This document shows, one piece after another, positions 54,370 through 64,000 of a stretch of 64,000 bases of DNA. This DNA is from Arachis hypogaea (Eukaryota > Streptophyta > Magnoliopsida > Fabales > Fabaceae). Positions within the stretch are counted from its first letter, which is position 1. The number at the start of each line of letters is the position of its first letter. The translations under genes and the position numbers were made by a program. The stretch is taken from NCBI RefSeq assembly GCF_003086295.3, contig NC_092054.1, positions 52,683,353-52,747,352 of the forward strand, given 5' to 3'. The notes below the pieces were generated by a model. It was not told where the DNA came from, did no database searches, and worked only from the letters and a program-made list of their open reading frames with translations.

Positions 54370-56020
54370 TGATGAGCGGATAATTTATACGCTTTTTGAC
54401 ATTGTTTTTAGTATGTTTTTAGTAGGATCTAGTTACTTTTAGGGATGTTTTCATTAGTTTTTATGTTAAATTCACATTTCTGGACTTTACTATGAGTTTG
54501 TGTATTTTTCTGTGATTTCAGGTATTTTCTGGCTGAAATTGAGGGACTTGAGCAGAAATCAGATTCAGAGGTTGAAGAAGGACTGCTGATGCTGTTGGAT
54601 TCTGACCTCCCTGCACTCAAAGGGGATTTTCTGGAGCTACAGAACTCAAAATGGCATGCTTCCAATTGCGTTGGAAAGTAGACATCCAGGGCTTTCCAAC
54701 AATATATAATAGTCCATACTGTGGCCAAGAATAGACGACGTAAACTGGCGTTCAACGCCAGCTTTCTGCCCAAATCTGGCGTCCAGCGCCAGAAAAGGAT
54801 CCAAAACCAAAGTTGAACGCCCAAACTGGCACAAAAGCTGGCGTTCAACTCCACAAATGACCTCTACACGTGCAACACTCAAAGCTCAGCCCAAGCACAC
54901 ACCAAGTGGGCCCCGGAAGTGGATTTATGCATCAATTACTTACTTTTGTAAACCCTAGTAGCTAGTTTATTATAAATAGGACCTTTTACTATTGTATTAG
55001 ACATCTTTGGACGCCTGGTTCTTAGATCAGAGGGGCTGGCCATTCGGCCATGCCTGGACCTTCACTTATGTATTTTTAATAGTAGAGTTTCTACACTCCA
55101 TAGATTAAGGTGTGGAGCTCTGCTGTTCCTCAAAGATTAATGCAAAGTACTACTGTTTCTATTCAATTCATCTTGTTTCGCTTCTAAGATATTCATTCGC
55201 ACTTCAACCTGAATGTGATGAATGTGACAATCATCATCATTCCCTATGAATGCGTGCCTGACAACCACTTCCGTTCTACATTAGAATTGAATGAGTATCT
55301 CTTAGATCTCTTAATCGGAATCTTCGTGGTGTAAGCTAGAATGATGGCGGCATTCAAGAGAATCCGGAAGGTCTAAACCTTGTCTGTGGTATTCCGAGTA
55401 GGATTCAATGATTGAATGACTGTGACGAGCTCCAAACTCGCGATTCCAGGGCGTTAGTGACAGACGCAAAAGGATAGTAAATCCTATTCCAGCATGATCG
55501 AGAACCGACAGATGAATAGCCGTGCCGTGACAGGGTGCGTTGACCATTTTCACTGAGAGGATAAGATGAAGCCATTGAAAAGGGTGATGCCTCCAGACGA
55601 TTAGCCGTGCCGTGACAGAGCATTGGATCATTTTCCCGAGAGATGACCGAAAGTAGCCATTGACAATGGTGATGTATCACATAAAGCCAGCCATGGAAAG
55701 GAGTAAGACTGACTGGATGAAGATAGCAGGAAAGCAGAGGTTCAGAGGAACGAAAGCATCTCCATTCGTTTATCTGAAATTCCTACCAATGATTTACATA
55801 AGTACCTCTATCCCTATTCTATTATTTATTTTCGAAAACCCATTACTGTTTTATATCCGCCTGACTGAGATTTACAAGGTGACCATAGCTTGCTTCATAC
55901 CGACAATCTCCGTGGGATTCGACCCTTACTCACGTAAGGTATTAATTGGACGACCCAGTGCACTTGCTGGTTAGTTACACGGAGTTGTGAACCATGGTCT
56001 TGGCATCATGTTTTTGGCGC
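54370..56020 (+). mobile_element. 3' LTR of element C, truncated
   Basis: It matches the 5' LTR from TGATGAGCGG to TTTTTGGCGCC, which in the 5' LTR lies 66 bp before the end. It then switches to Tekay LTR sequence at a shared CCAT. It has a palindrome array at 54745-54855 and a TATA box at 54971-54980. Confidence 0.9.
54745..54855. repeat. Palindrome array in C 3' LTR
   Basis: Same series as 45428-45535, with an intact TGGCGTTCAACGCCAG first unit. Confidence 0.8.
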
Positions 56021-56528
56021 CATATTCTGTTATTTTTCAGAGGCAGATCGCAACCCACCTCGGTGAGTTGCTTTGGTGGTGACAGAGCGGAGAATCTCTA
56101 TCTTGTTTTGAAGTATTTTTTATTATTTTATTTAGATCTCTCACTTTTATATTTATTCTTGCCTAGAGGCTTACATTGAGAGGAAGTTTGTATAAACTAT
56201 TTTATCTGTCTAAACTCTGTATGTCTGTATGTAACTAGCCGGCTTAACCTCCATAAGCGGTTGCTAGAACTCTATATTATTATCTTTTGATATATGTATA
56301 TACATATACCTTGATATCTGTACGTATATCTTGTGCCTCGTTTAGTGTAGCTTCGTGATTACGTTTTGCGCTTTTCAAACTCTGTTTTTGAGCGTTATTT
56401 TTCATCGGGCTTCTAGAATATATTATTTCCTTTTATATAAATATGTATATGCTTTAGAATTGTCGTAACCTTTAATTAACCTTTGCTTTACGACCCGAGG
56501 TATAGCTTAGGGAAATTAGGGTGTTACA
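56021..56528 (+). mobile_element. Tekay 3' LTR, last part
   Basis: It resumes at the position equivalent to about 36398 of the 5' LTR and runs to GGGTGTTACA. The segment equivalent to about 35229-36397 is missing. It is followed by the GTTAA target duplication. Confidence 0.9.
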
Positions 56529-56533
56529 GTTAA

Positions 56534-57540
56534 GGTTTCAGAGATGTTAGTCGTCCGAATCAATACTTTTCACTTTCTATTATAATTATGCAACGATTCT
56601 TTTATGGCAAATCAGTTGTAATTAAACCCCATTTTCTTGGTTATTCAATTTCTCTTTAACCTAAGTAAACGCTAATCCCTTAGTCACTTAATCAAGAAAA
56701 GAGTTAAAGAACACCCACTGATTTATAAAGCCACGTAATTCATAAGAGTTTAATCTAGTTGATTTTATGTCACTTATAAATCCAATTTCAAAACCTACAA
56801 ATTATGAGAATCGGTTTTCAAGCTTAATTCAATTAAAAACTTTCCCAAGAGATTAAGAAAATTCAAATTAGAGAAGAATTGTTTCTCAACATATTCAAAC
56901 CCTTTGAGACGAAGAACAAAAACCATTTCTTAAAGAAGAATCAATTGCATCAATTAGAAATAGAAAAGTTATTGCATTAATCCATAGAACTAACAGAGCT
57001 CCTAACCTTAACCAAGGAAAAATTAGAAACTCATGCTTGTTCTTGAAATCCTTAAGAAAATAAAACTCAAAAGTGTCGAAGAAGAGAAGAGGTCAGAACT
57101 CTCTTCCCTTATATATTAACCCTAAAAGATAGAGAAAGCAATATTCAAACTTCTGAATCAAATTTAAAATAAAAACAGAATCAAATCTTTTCCTAATTAT
57201 TTTCCACCTAGAAGATCTCTTCCTTGGTTGCTTGTGATCTTTAATAACTATCATCATTAATGAGCTTGTGATTGATCCTTCAAAGGGTTGAGAAATTGAA
57301 GGACAGAAGGTCTTGGTTTGAGATTCTGGAAGAGGCAACAAGGCCCACATAGTACGTGGCTTGTTTCACGTTATATGTGACATGAAAAATTGGTCCTGTA
57401 GTGTCTTCTTTGGGCTCATGTACAACGTGAAGGAGGCTACATTGTATGTGAGCCAATTTCCTTCAATTTGGCTTGTTGCTTGCCCTAGCGTTGTATGTGG
57501 GAAATTTCACGTACTACGTGAGATCCGACTTGTGCATACG
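56534..57540 (-). mobile_element. LTR G, continuation
   Basis: It continues the minus-strand LTR interrupted at 33387. It includes a TATATAAGG box (plus 57107-57115) and, upstream of it on the minus strand, CACGTAC/TACGTG palindromes (57340-57540). It is cut at 57540 by element D. Small frames (57093-57350, 57361-57573) are not genes. Confidence 0.6.
57340..57540. repeat. Palindrome array, CACGTANTACGTG type (LTR G)
   Basis: TAGTACGTGGCTTG, TTTCACGTTATATGTGA, GTACAACGTGAAGG and TTTCACGTACTACGTGAG are ACGT-centred and irregularly spaced. Confidence 0.55.
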
Positions 57541-59062
57541 TGGTACACGAATCTCCACACTTCATACAACTGAACCAACAAGCGCACTGGGTCGTCCAAG
57601 TAATACCTGAGCTAGTCAGGGTTGATCCCACGAGGATTGTGGTTTGAAGCAAGTTATGGTTATCTTGCAGATCTTTGTCAGGTGAGTAGGAATTTGTTGG
57701 ATTTGGAAGATGGAATTACAAGGTTCGATTATAAGAATAAGAAGATGGTTAAGGCTTGGAGTTGCTTTGTCCTTTTGGATTAACTCTGGTTTTACTGTCT
57801 TCTTCAATTGTGAATGATTTCTTCTATGGTAGGTTGTATGTGATTGACGCTAGTTTAAGCAGCCGCCAATACTCCTCCAGATCTAAATCCCAGGGTTGGT
57901 GTGGATCTATTCTGATTGAGAGTGAAGTTCCTGCATTTCATTCTCTTTGGTGATCCTACTCAAAAGGCCATAGACAAGGTCAAATCTTCCGAATCAAAGG
58001 ATGCTGTGCCTTGGTTCTAGACTCTGCCACAGGGATCCTAATCTCCCCATACCTCGGATGAACTGGAGTCTCGAGAAGTCGCCAACAAAGTCGTGGATTA
58101 GCCGTCTAAGAGATGTATAGTCAAGCTGACGGTTCAATGCTTTCCACTTAAGTATTCACACGAACCCAAGAAGAACACTGGTGGTTGTCAGGCACGCGGT
58201 CTTAGTATGAAGAACGAAGATGATTGTCACGGGTCATCCCGTTCATCATGTTGAAGAATGAAAATACATCTTAGAATTAAATCAAACACGGATTGAAGAG
58301 AAACAGTAATACTTTTATTAATCCATAAAACTCAACAAGGCTCCTCCCCTCAACCTAGGAGGTTTAGAAACTCATACTGATAGGAAACACAATGATAAAC
58401 AAAAATATGGCATCCCCATCTTTCTCATTATGTAAAATATCCCTTAAATACTAAACTAATGACTAAGAATTACATAAGAAACGGTAAAACAGTCTTTTAG
58501 TGCTAAAATCCACTTCTGGGCCCACTTGGTGAGTGTTTGGGCTGAGTTTTGATAAGATCCACGTGCTAGGAGGCCTCTAGGGCATTGAACACTGGCTAGG
58601 GGGTCCTCTTTGGGCGTTTGGGCACTGGTCTCCTCCTTTGGGCGCTAGACGCCTAGAATAGGGCAGGAGGCTGGCGTTGGACGCCAGTTTTGGGCCTTCT
58701 ATTCTAAGGCAAAGTATGAACTATTATACATTGATGGAAAGCTCTGGAAGTCAGCTTTCCATATCCATTGAGAATGCTACATTTGAGGTTCTGTAGCTCT
58801 AGAAAATCGCTTCTGAGTGCAAGGCAGTCAGATCTAGACAGCATCTGCAGTGCTTTCTTTGTCTCTGAATTAGACTTTTGCTTTAGCTCCTCAATTTCAG
58901 CCAGAAAATACCTGAAATTGCATAAAAATACAAAAACTCAAAGTAGAATCCAAAAATGTGAATTTAACACTAAAACCTATGAAAACTTAACAAAAATTAA
59001 ACAAAACAAGCTAAAAATATATAAAAATGATGCCAAAAAGCGTATAAAATATCCGCTCATCA
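57541..59062 (-). mobile_element. 3' LTR of element D
   Basis: It is 1522 bp, TGATGAGCGGATAT to ATTCGTGTACCA on the minus strand. The flank is ATACG at 57536-57540. It contains a degenerate array at 58580-58690 (GGGCGTTTGGGC, TGGCGTTGGACGCCAG). Confidence 0.8.
58580..58690. repeat. Palindrome array in D LTR
   Basis: TTTGGGCGCTAGACGCC and CTGGCGTTGGACGCCAG are the clearest units; the rest are decayed. Confidence 0.6.
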
Positions 59063-60212
59063 CAACACCAAACTTAAACAGTTGCTTGTCCCTAAGCAAC
59101 TAAAAACATGGTAGGATAAAAAGAAGAGTAAGATACAATAAATCTCAGAGTTTCCAATGAAGCTCAGTTTCAATTAGATGAGCGGGACTTAGTAGCTTTT
59201 TGCTTCTGAATAGTTTTGGCATCTCGCTGTCCATTGAAACTCAGAATTGTTGGCATTTTTAGGAAGTTAGAATCCCGATGATATTATTGATTCTCCTAGT
59301 TCAGTTTTTTTTTATTCTTGAACATAGCTTTTAGAGTCTTGGCCGTGACCCTAAGCATTTTGTTTTCCAGTATTACCACCGGATACATAAATGCCACAGA
59401 CACTTTAACTGGGTGAACCTTTTCGGATTGTGATTCAGCTTTGCTAGAATCCCCAGATAGAGGTGTCCAGAGTTCTTAAGCACACTCTTTTTGCTTTGAA
59501 CCACGACTTTAACTGCTCAGTCTCAAGATTTTCACTTGGCACCTTCACACCACAAGCATGTGGTTAGGGACAGCTTGGTTGAGCCGCTTAAGCCATGATT
59601 TTATTCCTTATAGGCCCTCCTAACCATTGATGCTCAAAGCCTTGGATCCTTTTACCCTTGCCTTTTGGTTTAAAAGGTTATTGGCTGTTTGCTCTTACTT
59701 TTTGGTTTAAAGAGCTATTGGCTTTTTCTGCTTTTTATTTATTTATTTATTTATTTTTTGCCATTTTTTTTGCATGCATATATTAATTTTTTTCTTTTGC
59801 AACATGCTTTTTCTTTTTCTTTTTGCTGCTTTTTCTTGCTTCAAGAATCAATTTTTGGATTTTTCAGATTACCAATAATACTTTTCCTTTTCCATCATTC
59901 TTTCAAGAGCCAACATTCTTAATTTCAACTTAAAATATGCACTGTTTATTCATACATTCAGAAAACAAAAGCAATGCCACCACATCAATATAATTGAACT
60001 ATTCTTACGATAAACTTGAAATTCATGTATCTCTCAATTCTTTTTAAATAAAATTTTCTTTTTAAGCAAGGTGAGAGATATATGGAACATTTTACAACTT
60101 TAAGACATAGATGGAAATGATCATGCAATAAGAACAAGAGAACAGACAATACAACATAACAGAAAACAGAAAAATAACTAAAGAAAAGGAAATAAAGAGA
60201 ATGAATCCACCC
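59063..60212 (-). ncRNA. Conserved 3' non-coding tract of element D
   Basis: Counterpart of the tracts in B and C. It starts at the LTR with CAACACCAAACTTAAACAG and the hairpin GTTGCTTA-GGGA-CAAGCAAC (minus). The hairpin GATTCTAGC-AAA-GCTGAATC (plus 59432-59451) has two compensatory pair changes relative to C. Confidence 0.5.
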
Positions 60213-61357
60213 TTAATGGTGGCGGCTAGTACTCCTCCTTGAGGATCCAATGTAGTGCTTGATCTCTTCAATGTCACTCTTTTGTCTCTGTTGTTCTTCC
60301 CTCATAGTCCTTTGGTCTTCTCTAATTTCATTGTGGAAGGTGGAATGCTCTTGATGCTCCATCCTCAACTGATTCATGTTAGAGCTCAATTCTCCCATGG
60401 AAGTATGCCATTGATCCTAATAGCTTTGAGGAAGAAAATACATCCCTTGAGGCATCTCAGGGATCTCATGTTGAGGCAGCTACACAGGCTCATGTGCATA
60501 CTCTCTAGTTTGCTCCATCCTCTTCTTAGTGATGGGATTGTCCTCCTCAATGGAGATATCTCCTTCTATGACAATTCCAGCTAAATTGCATAGGTGACAG
60601 ATGAGATGAGGGAAAGCTAGCCTTGCTTTGGTGGAAGGCTTCTCAGCTATCTTGTACAGTTCTTGAGGAATCACCTCATGTACTTCCACCTCACTTCCAA
60701 TCATGATGCAATGGATCATGATGGCTCTTTCAATAGTCACTTATGACCGATTGCTAGTGGGGATGATAGAGCGTTGGATGAATTCCAAACATCTTCTAGC
60801 TATGGGCTTGAGGTCAAGCCTTCTTCGTTGGATGGGCTTACCTTAGGAATCCCTTTTCCACTGTACTCCTTCCAAACAGATGTCTGAGAGCATTTGATCC
60901 AATCCTGATCAAAGTTAACTCTTCTAGTGTAAGAATGTGGATCTCCTTGCATCAAGGGCAAGCTGAATGCTAACCTCACACTTTCCGGGCTAAAATCTAA
61001 GATACTTGCTCAGACCATGGTGCTCCAATTCTTGGGATTTGGGTTCACACTAATGTCATGGTTTTTCGTGACCCATGCATTAGCATAGAACTCTTGCACC
61101 ATTAAGATCCCAACCTCTTGGATAGGATTGGTTAGGACTTTCCAACCTCTTCTCTGGATCTCTCTTCGGATTTCTAGATACTCATTCTTCTTGAGCTTGA
61201 AAGGGACCTCAGGGATCACCTTCTTCTATGCCACTACTTCATAGAAGTGGTCTTGGTGGGCTTTGGTGATGAATCTCTCCATCTCCCAAGATTCAGAGGT
61301 GGCGGCTACTGCCTTTTCTTTCCTCTTTTTAGAGGATTATCCAACCTTGGGTGCCAT
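60213..61357 (-). pseudogene. Element D ORF2, degenerate
   Basis: It starts MAPKVG at 61357 and follows the C protein in order: SWEMERFITKAHQDHFYEVV, EIQRRGWKVLTNPIQEVGIL, VQEFYANAWVTKNHD, ESVRLAFSLPLMQGDPHSYT, EVHEVIPQELYKIAEKPSTK and HLICHLCNLAGIVIEGDISI, then a coiled coil with REDQRTMREEQQRQKSDIEE and GSSRRSTSRHH. At least five stops and a disturbed stretch around 60740-60950 break it. It retains sequence across the C frameshift site, so it shows the ancestral frame there. Confidence 0.65.
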
Positions 61358-61560
61358 ATGTGGTAATGGAAAGGAAAAAGCAATGCTTTTTCCACACCGA
61401 CCTTAAAAGCTTTGCTCATCCTCGAGCAAAAATAAAGAAAAGAAAAGAATGGAGTAGAAGAAGAAGAAAATAGAAGGAGATAGAGGGAGAGAGATGGCTC
61501 GGCCGAATGGGGCTTATTAGTGTATGAAGTGTGTGTGCATGAAGGGTTAGAAGGAGGGGG

Positions 61561-61568
61561 TATTTATA
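61561..61568 (-). promoter_or_regulatory. Internal TATA box upstream of D ORF2
   Basis: The minus strand reads CCCCCTATAAATACCCC about 200 bp before the ORF2 ATG, between the palindrome array and a leader with GGCCGA words. The context is that of a strong plant core promoter. Confidence 0.5.
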
Positions 61569-61811
61569 GGGGGTAGGGTTGGGTTCAGCCATGGGTGGGT
61601 AATTGGGAGGGAAATTTGATTTTGAAGTGGGTGGGGGTTAGTGGGAGTTATGATGGTTTTGGGAAAGTGATATGGATGTGATTGGGCTAGGGTTTATAGG
61701 GAATAGTGTATGGGAAAGTGTGAAAGAGAGAGGAAAAAAGTGGGGTAGGTAAGGATGCTGTGGGACCCACTGGTCCTAAGAGGCTAGGGAATTCAGATTT
61801 CCTGTCCTCTG

Positions 61812-61860
61812 CACTGGCGTTGAACGCCCAGGGTCTGCTCCTTGGCTGGCGTTCAACTCC
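61812..61860. repeat. Palindrome array, D internal (short)
   Basis: CTGGCGTTGAACGCCCAG and CTGGCGTTCAACTCC are all that is left of the series seen in B and C. Confidence 0.7.
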
Positions 61861-61976
61861 AACAACACTCTATCCAGAGTGTTCTATTTTTACTGCTTAA
61901 TTTTTTTCTGTCTCTATTCTGACTACTGTACATGATTATGAACCTAAAAAAAGAAAATAGAAATAATTAATTAAGG

Positions 61977-61992
61977 TTGGGTTGCCTCCCAA
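61977..61992 (-). other. Post-gag hairpin of element D
   Basis: TTGGGAGGCAACCCAA on the minus strand, identical to C. Confidence 0.55.
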
Positions 61993-62032
61993 CAAGTGCT
62001 TCTTTAACATCATTAGCTTGACGGTTAGCTCC

Positions 62033-62221
62033 TTACGTAGGTGAGTATGGGCTCAGAATTTCATCCCTTACAGTGAAATTTCTTCCTGTCTTCTCATGAA
62101 TGAGCTCCACATGTTCTAGAGATAGGATACGACTCACTATATATGGTATGACCGGTTTCCTGGTGAAGACAACTCTCATGCCAGGTAAGAGGCCTTTAGT
62201 AGGGACTTTTTTTTCCTCCAA
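62033..62221 (-). pseudogene. 3' end of an internal ORF of element D, unidentified
   Basis: 62 residues: MEEKKVPTKGLLPGMRVVFT, VIPYIVSRILSLEHVELIHE, TGRNFTVRDEILSPYSPT. It occupies the place where gag ends in B and C but shows no similarity to that protein's tail. Upstream sequence is removed by the insertion of F at 62273. The wording is reminiscent of C-terminal segments in Athila-type proteins; I do not assign a function. Confidence 0.3.
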
Positions 62222-62272
62222 CCTTTAGGTACTTTCTTCCTAGTACCTTTGTTCTCGGTCCTTTTTAATGGC

Positions 62273-63755
62273 TGATAAACCATTATTTTATGGTTTATAT
62301 TGTGTTTAATTGTGTCGTTTTATCAATTCTTTACCCACTTATTCATATGATAAGCATGTATTTACAATTCCTTCCCAAAATCACTCCATGGTTGAAAACT
62401 TTCTTCCCAGAGATTTTTAATTATGTATTTTAATTCTCCTTTATTTCATTCAATGCCGTGATCCGTGTGTTAAGTGTTTCAGGCTTCATAGGGCATGAAT
62501 GGCTTAAAAATTGGAGAGGAGGCTTGCAAAAATGGAAGGAACGCAAGAAACTAGGGAGATGACCAATGAGTAATGACGTGAGCGCATGGCCCACGCGAAC
62601 GCGCGAAGTGAAGAATTCGCTGCGGCGCGGACATGTGCCTGACGCAAACGCGTGGATTGGATCCTCTGCACGAGCGACGCAAACGTGTGAACCACGTAAA
62701 CGCGTGACAAGGAAAATCACTGACTAATGCGAACGCGTGGACGACGCGTACGCGTGACCTGCGTGATCTGTAAAATAACAGAATACGCTGGGGACGATTT
62801 CGGGCCGCTTTTTGACCCAGTTTTCGGCCTAGAAACACAGAATAAACCTAGGGAACATGCAGAGACTCAACACGCATCCACACACATTGAGATTCATCAC
62901 ATTAGGATTACACTTAGTTTTAGATATGAGTTTTAGAGTTGCATTACATTGATAGTTTATGCTTTTGCTTGGATTTTTGGATGCTGAAAGTCATTACCTC
63001 CGTTGAAGACATTATTTTAGTTTGTTTCCTTATTCCCTTATTTTTAATTAGTTACTCATTGACTCTATTCAATTAAGTATGTTACATTTTGAATTTATTA
63101 ATATATGAGTTATTTTTATTTTAATTAATTATGTCTTCTCATATTTTTATGATTATTAATTTCATGTCAATAGAGTAGAATTTCTACTTAACATGGGGGT
63201 TGATTAAGAGGTGATACTTGAGTTGGAATACTCAAGTGCTTGGTTAAACTGGACGTTGTTAGCTAACTTCATACTTACTAACACTAGACCTCCCCAGGGA
63301 GAGGGCTAGGACCTGAGGGTAAGAGTTAGTTCAATCACCATACCTTTCCTTATTTAGTAAGAGAAAATCGAGTGAGAAGAATAACCTTTTTACACCACAC
63401 TTGAGAAGATCCCAACAAGGATAGAAGCTCCACTTAGTTATTCCCCCAGTCAAGGTCTTTTATTCAGAGTATCAATAATTATTCTTAGTTTATTTTTATT
63501 GCCTTAATTCACAATTATTTTAATTGCTCATTATCAAACTCAACTTTCTGGGAATTTTCTTATTAATAAAATAGCACTCTTGTCTGCAACTCGTTGGGAG
63601 ACGACCTGGGACTCATACTCCCAGTATTTTATTTCTAAAATTTGTGACAACCCTTTTTAAATTGGTGAGGCAGATCTTAGCTGGTTAAGAGCTATACATG
63701 CAACGCTGTCTCTTAATTGAAATCTCTAAATTGGTTAACTTCTGCCACGCATCAA
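62273..63755 (+). mobile_element. 5' LTR of element F
   Basis: TGATAAACCATTATTTTATG to CCACGCATCA, 1483 bp, preceded by ATGGC as a potential target duplication. It is related to the LTRs of A and A2, contains an AACGCGTG array (62577-62760), and is followed by a PBS. Confidence 0.85.
62577..62760. repeat. Palindrome array, ACGCGTACGCGT / AACGCGTG type
   Basis: CACGCGAACGCGCG, ACGCAAACGCGTG, ACGTAAACGCGTGAC and GACGCGTACGCGTGA recur about every 25 bp. They are related to, but distinct from, the GCGATCGC units of element A. Confidence 0.8.
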
Positions 63756-63760
63756 TTTTT

Positions 63761-63777
63761 GGCGCCGTTGCCGGGGA
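63761..63777 (+). promoter_or_regulatory. Primer binding site of element F (tRNA-Asp)
   Basis: TGGCGCCGTTGCCGGGG lies five bases after the LTR. Confidence 0.9.
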
Positions 63778-63881
63778 GTTGCAATAGTGTGCTAAATTAT
63801 TAATTAGTGTATATATTTTATTTTTATTTACATATTTTATTTTTATTTCTGTTACCATGAGTTACATGTCTTTCTCATTGA

Positions 63882-64000
63882 ATGACGCGTTCATTGCCTG
63901 ATCCGAGTTTAGTCCCATTTGATCCTGAAACTGAAAGAACTTTTTCACATATTAGACGAACTCGACGTCGGTTAGCCTCTGAGGGTGGTGAATTTGTTAT
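63882..64000 (+). CDS. Gag N-terminus of element F (runs off the window)
   Basis: From ATG 63882 the frame reads MTRSLPDPSLVPFDPETERT, then FSHIRRTRRRLASEGGEF, and is open to the end. The DPETERT...RRTRRRL pattern parallels DPEPERTLKRKLRE at the start of the B and C Gag and is typical of Athila-type Gag. The short leader (about 100 bp after the PBS) contrasts with the 1.9-kb leaders of B and C. Whether F carries pol cannot be seen. Confidence 0.65.
   Translation, partial: MTRSLPDPSLVPFDPETERTFSHIRRTRRRLASEGGEFV

Larger units (their letters stand above)
45050..56020 (+). mobile_element. Element C: gag-only LTR retrotransposon
   Basis: 5' LTR 45050-46766, PBS 46773-46790, leader with hairpins, gag-protease 48807-51101, array 51303-51478, internal promoter-like region, ORF2 52091-53241, conserved tract 53242-54369, 3' LTR 54370-56020 lacking its last ~66 bp. 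There is no reverse transcriptase, RNase H or integrase, so it must depend on enzymes from another element. Its inferred target duplication is GTACG (45045-45049), but the right-hand copy was deleted together with 1.17 kb of the host LTR. Confidence 0.9.
33383..56533 (+). mobile_element. Tekay (Del)-type Ty3/gypsy chromovirus with GTTAA target duplication
   Basis: The element is 33388-56528, flanked by GTTAA at 33383-33387 and 56529-56533. It has a 3519-bp 5' LTR (33388-36906, TGTAAG to TGTTACA), a tRNA-iMet primer site, one Gag-Pol frame with a C-terminal chromodomain, a purine tract TTTGGTGGGGAGA (41676-41688), and a 3' LTR from 41690. The 3' LTR is split by a solo LTR and by element C, and lacks about 1.17 kb. 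Long LTRs, the tRNA-Met PBS and the chromodomain fit the Tekay/Del lineage. Confidence 0.9.

Overview
This window is plant nuclear heterochromatin: nested transposable elements with no recognisable intact host gene. The recurring LTR and internal sequences, the tRNA-Asp primer sites and the CpG-rich short palindromes inside LTRs fit a legume, most likely peanut (Arachis). That assignment is from memory of such sequences, not from a search.

Layout. 1-640 is plastid-derived DNA (23S rRNA tail, probable trnA intron). 640-6489 is element A (minus), a gag-only Athila-like element lacking its 3' end, inserted in a rearranged LTR fragment of a Tekay-type chromovirus (6490-8025). A TRIM-like solo LTR (8026-8222) and the 3' end of a second A-like element, A2 (8223-10282), follow. 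10283-11586 is a dead hAT transposase. 12075-12567 is a hAT MITE with a perfect 8-bp target duplication, and 12.6-16.7 kb is AT-rich DNA with further MITE remnants. 16769-26660 is element B (minus), which carries a second primer site beyond its 3' LTR. B abuts an L1-type LINE (26661-32400, minus) that is itself split by an LTR (H, 28876-30670). A CACTA transposase fragment (32530-33139) follows.

From 33143 to 57540 there is a clear nest. A minus-strand LTR (G) is split by a complete Tekay chromovirus (33388-56528, TSD GTTAA). The Tekay 3' LTR is in turn split by a solo LTR (42465-43999, TSD ATTAG) and by element C (45050-56020, plus). D (minus, from 57541) also sits in G and is interrupted at 62273 by element F, which runs off the window.

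A, B, C and D share one design: LTR, tRNA-Asp PBS, a gag-type ORF without reverse transcriptase or integrase, a short hairpin, a palindrome array, a C-rich promoter-like leader, and a second ORF of the plant-retroelement 'putative transposon protein' type. B, C and D also keep a conserved non-coding tract before the 3' LTR; that part of A is lost. They should need replication enzymes from other elements. C keeps an open 764-codon gag-protease frame.

Most notable: (1) nearly every LTR family here carries a family-specific array of CpG-containing palindromes a short way upstream of its TATA box, and the gag-only elements repeat the same array type upstream of an internal promoter; (2) several small hairpins keep pairing by compensatory changes between copies, suggesting selected RNA structure; (3) a tRNA-Cys 5' half is fused into element B.
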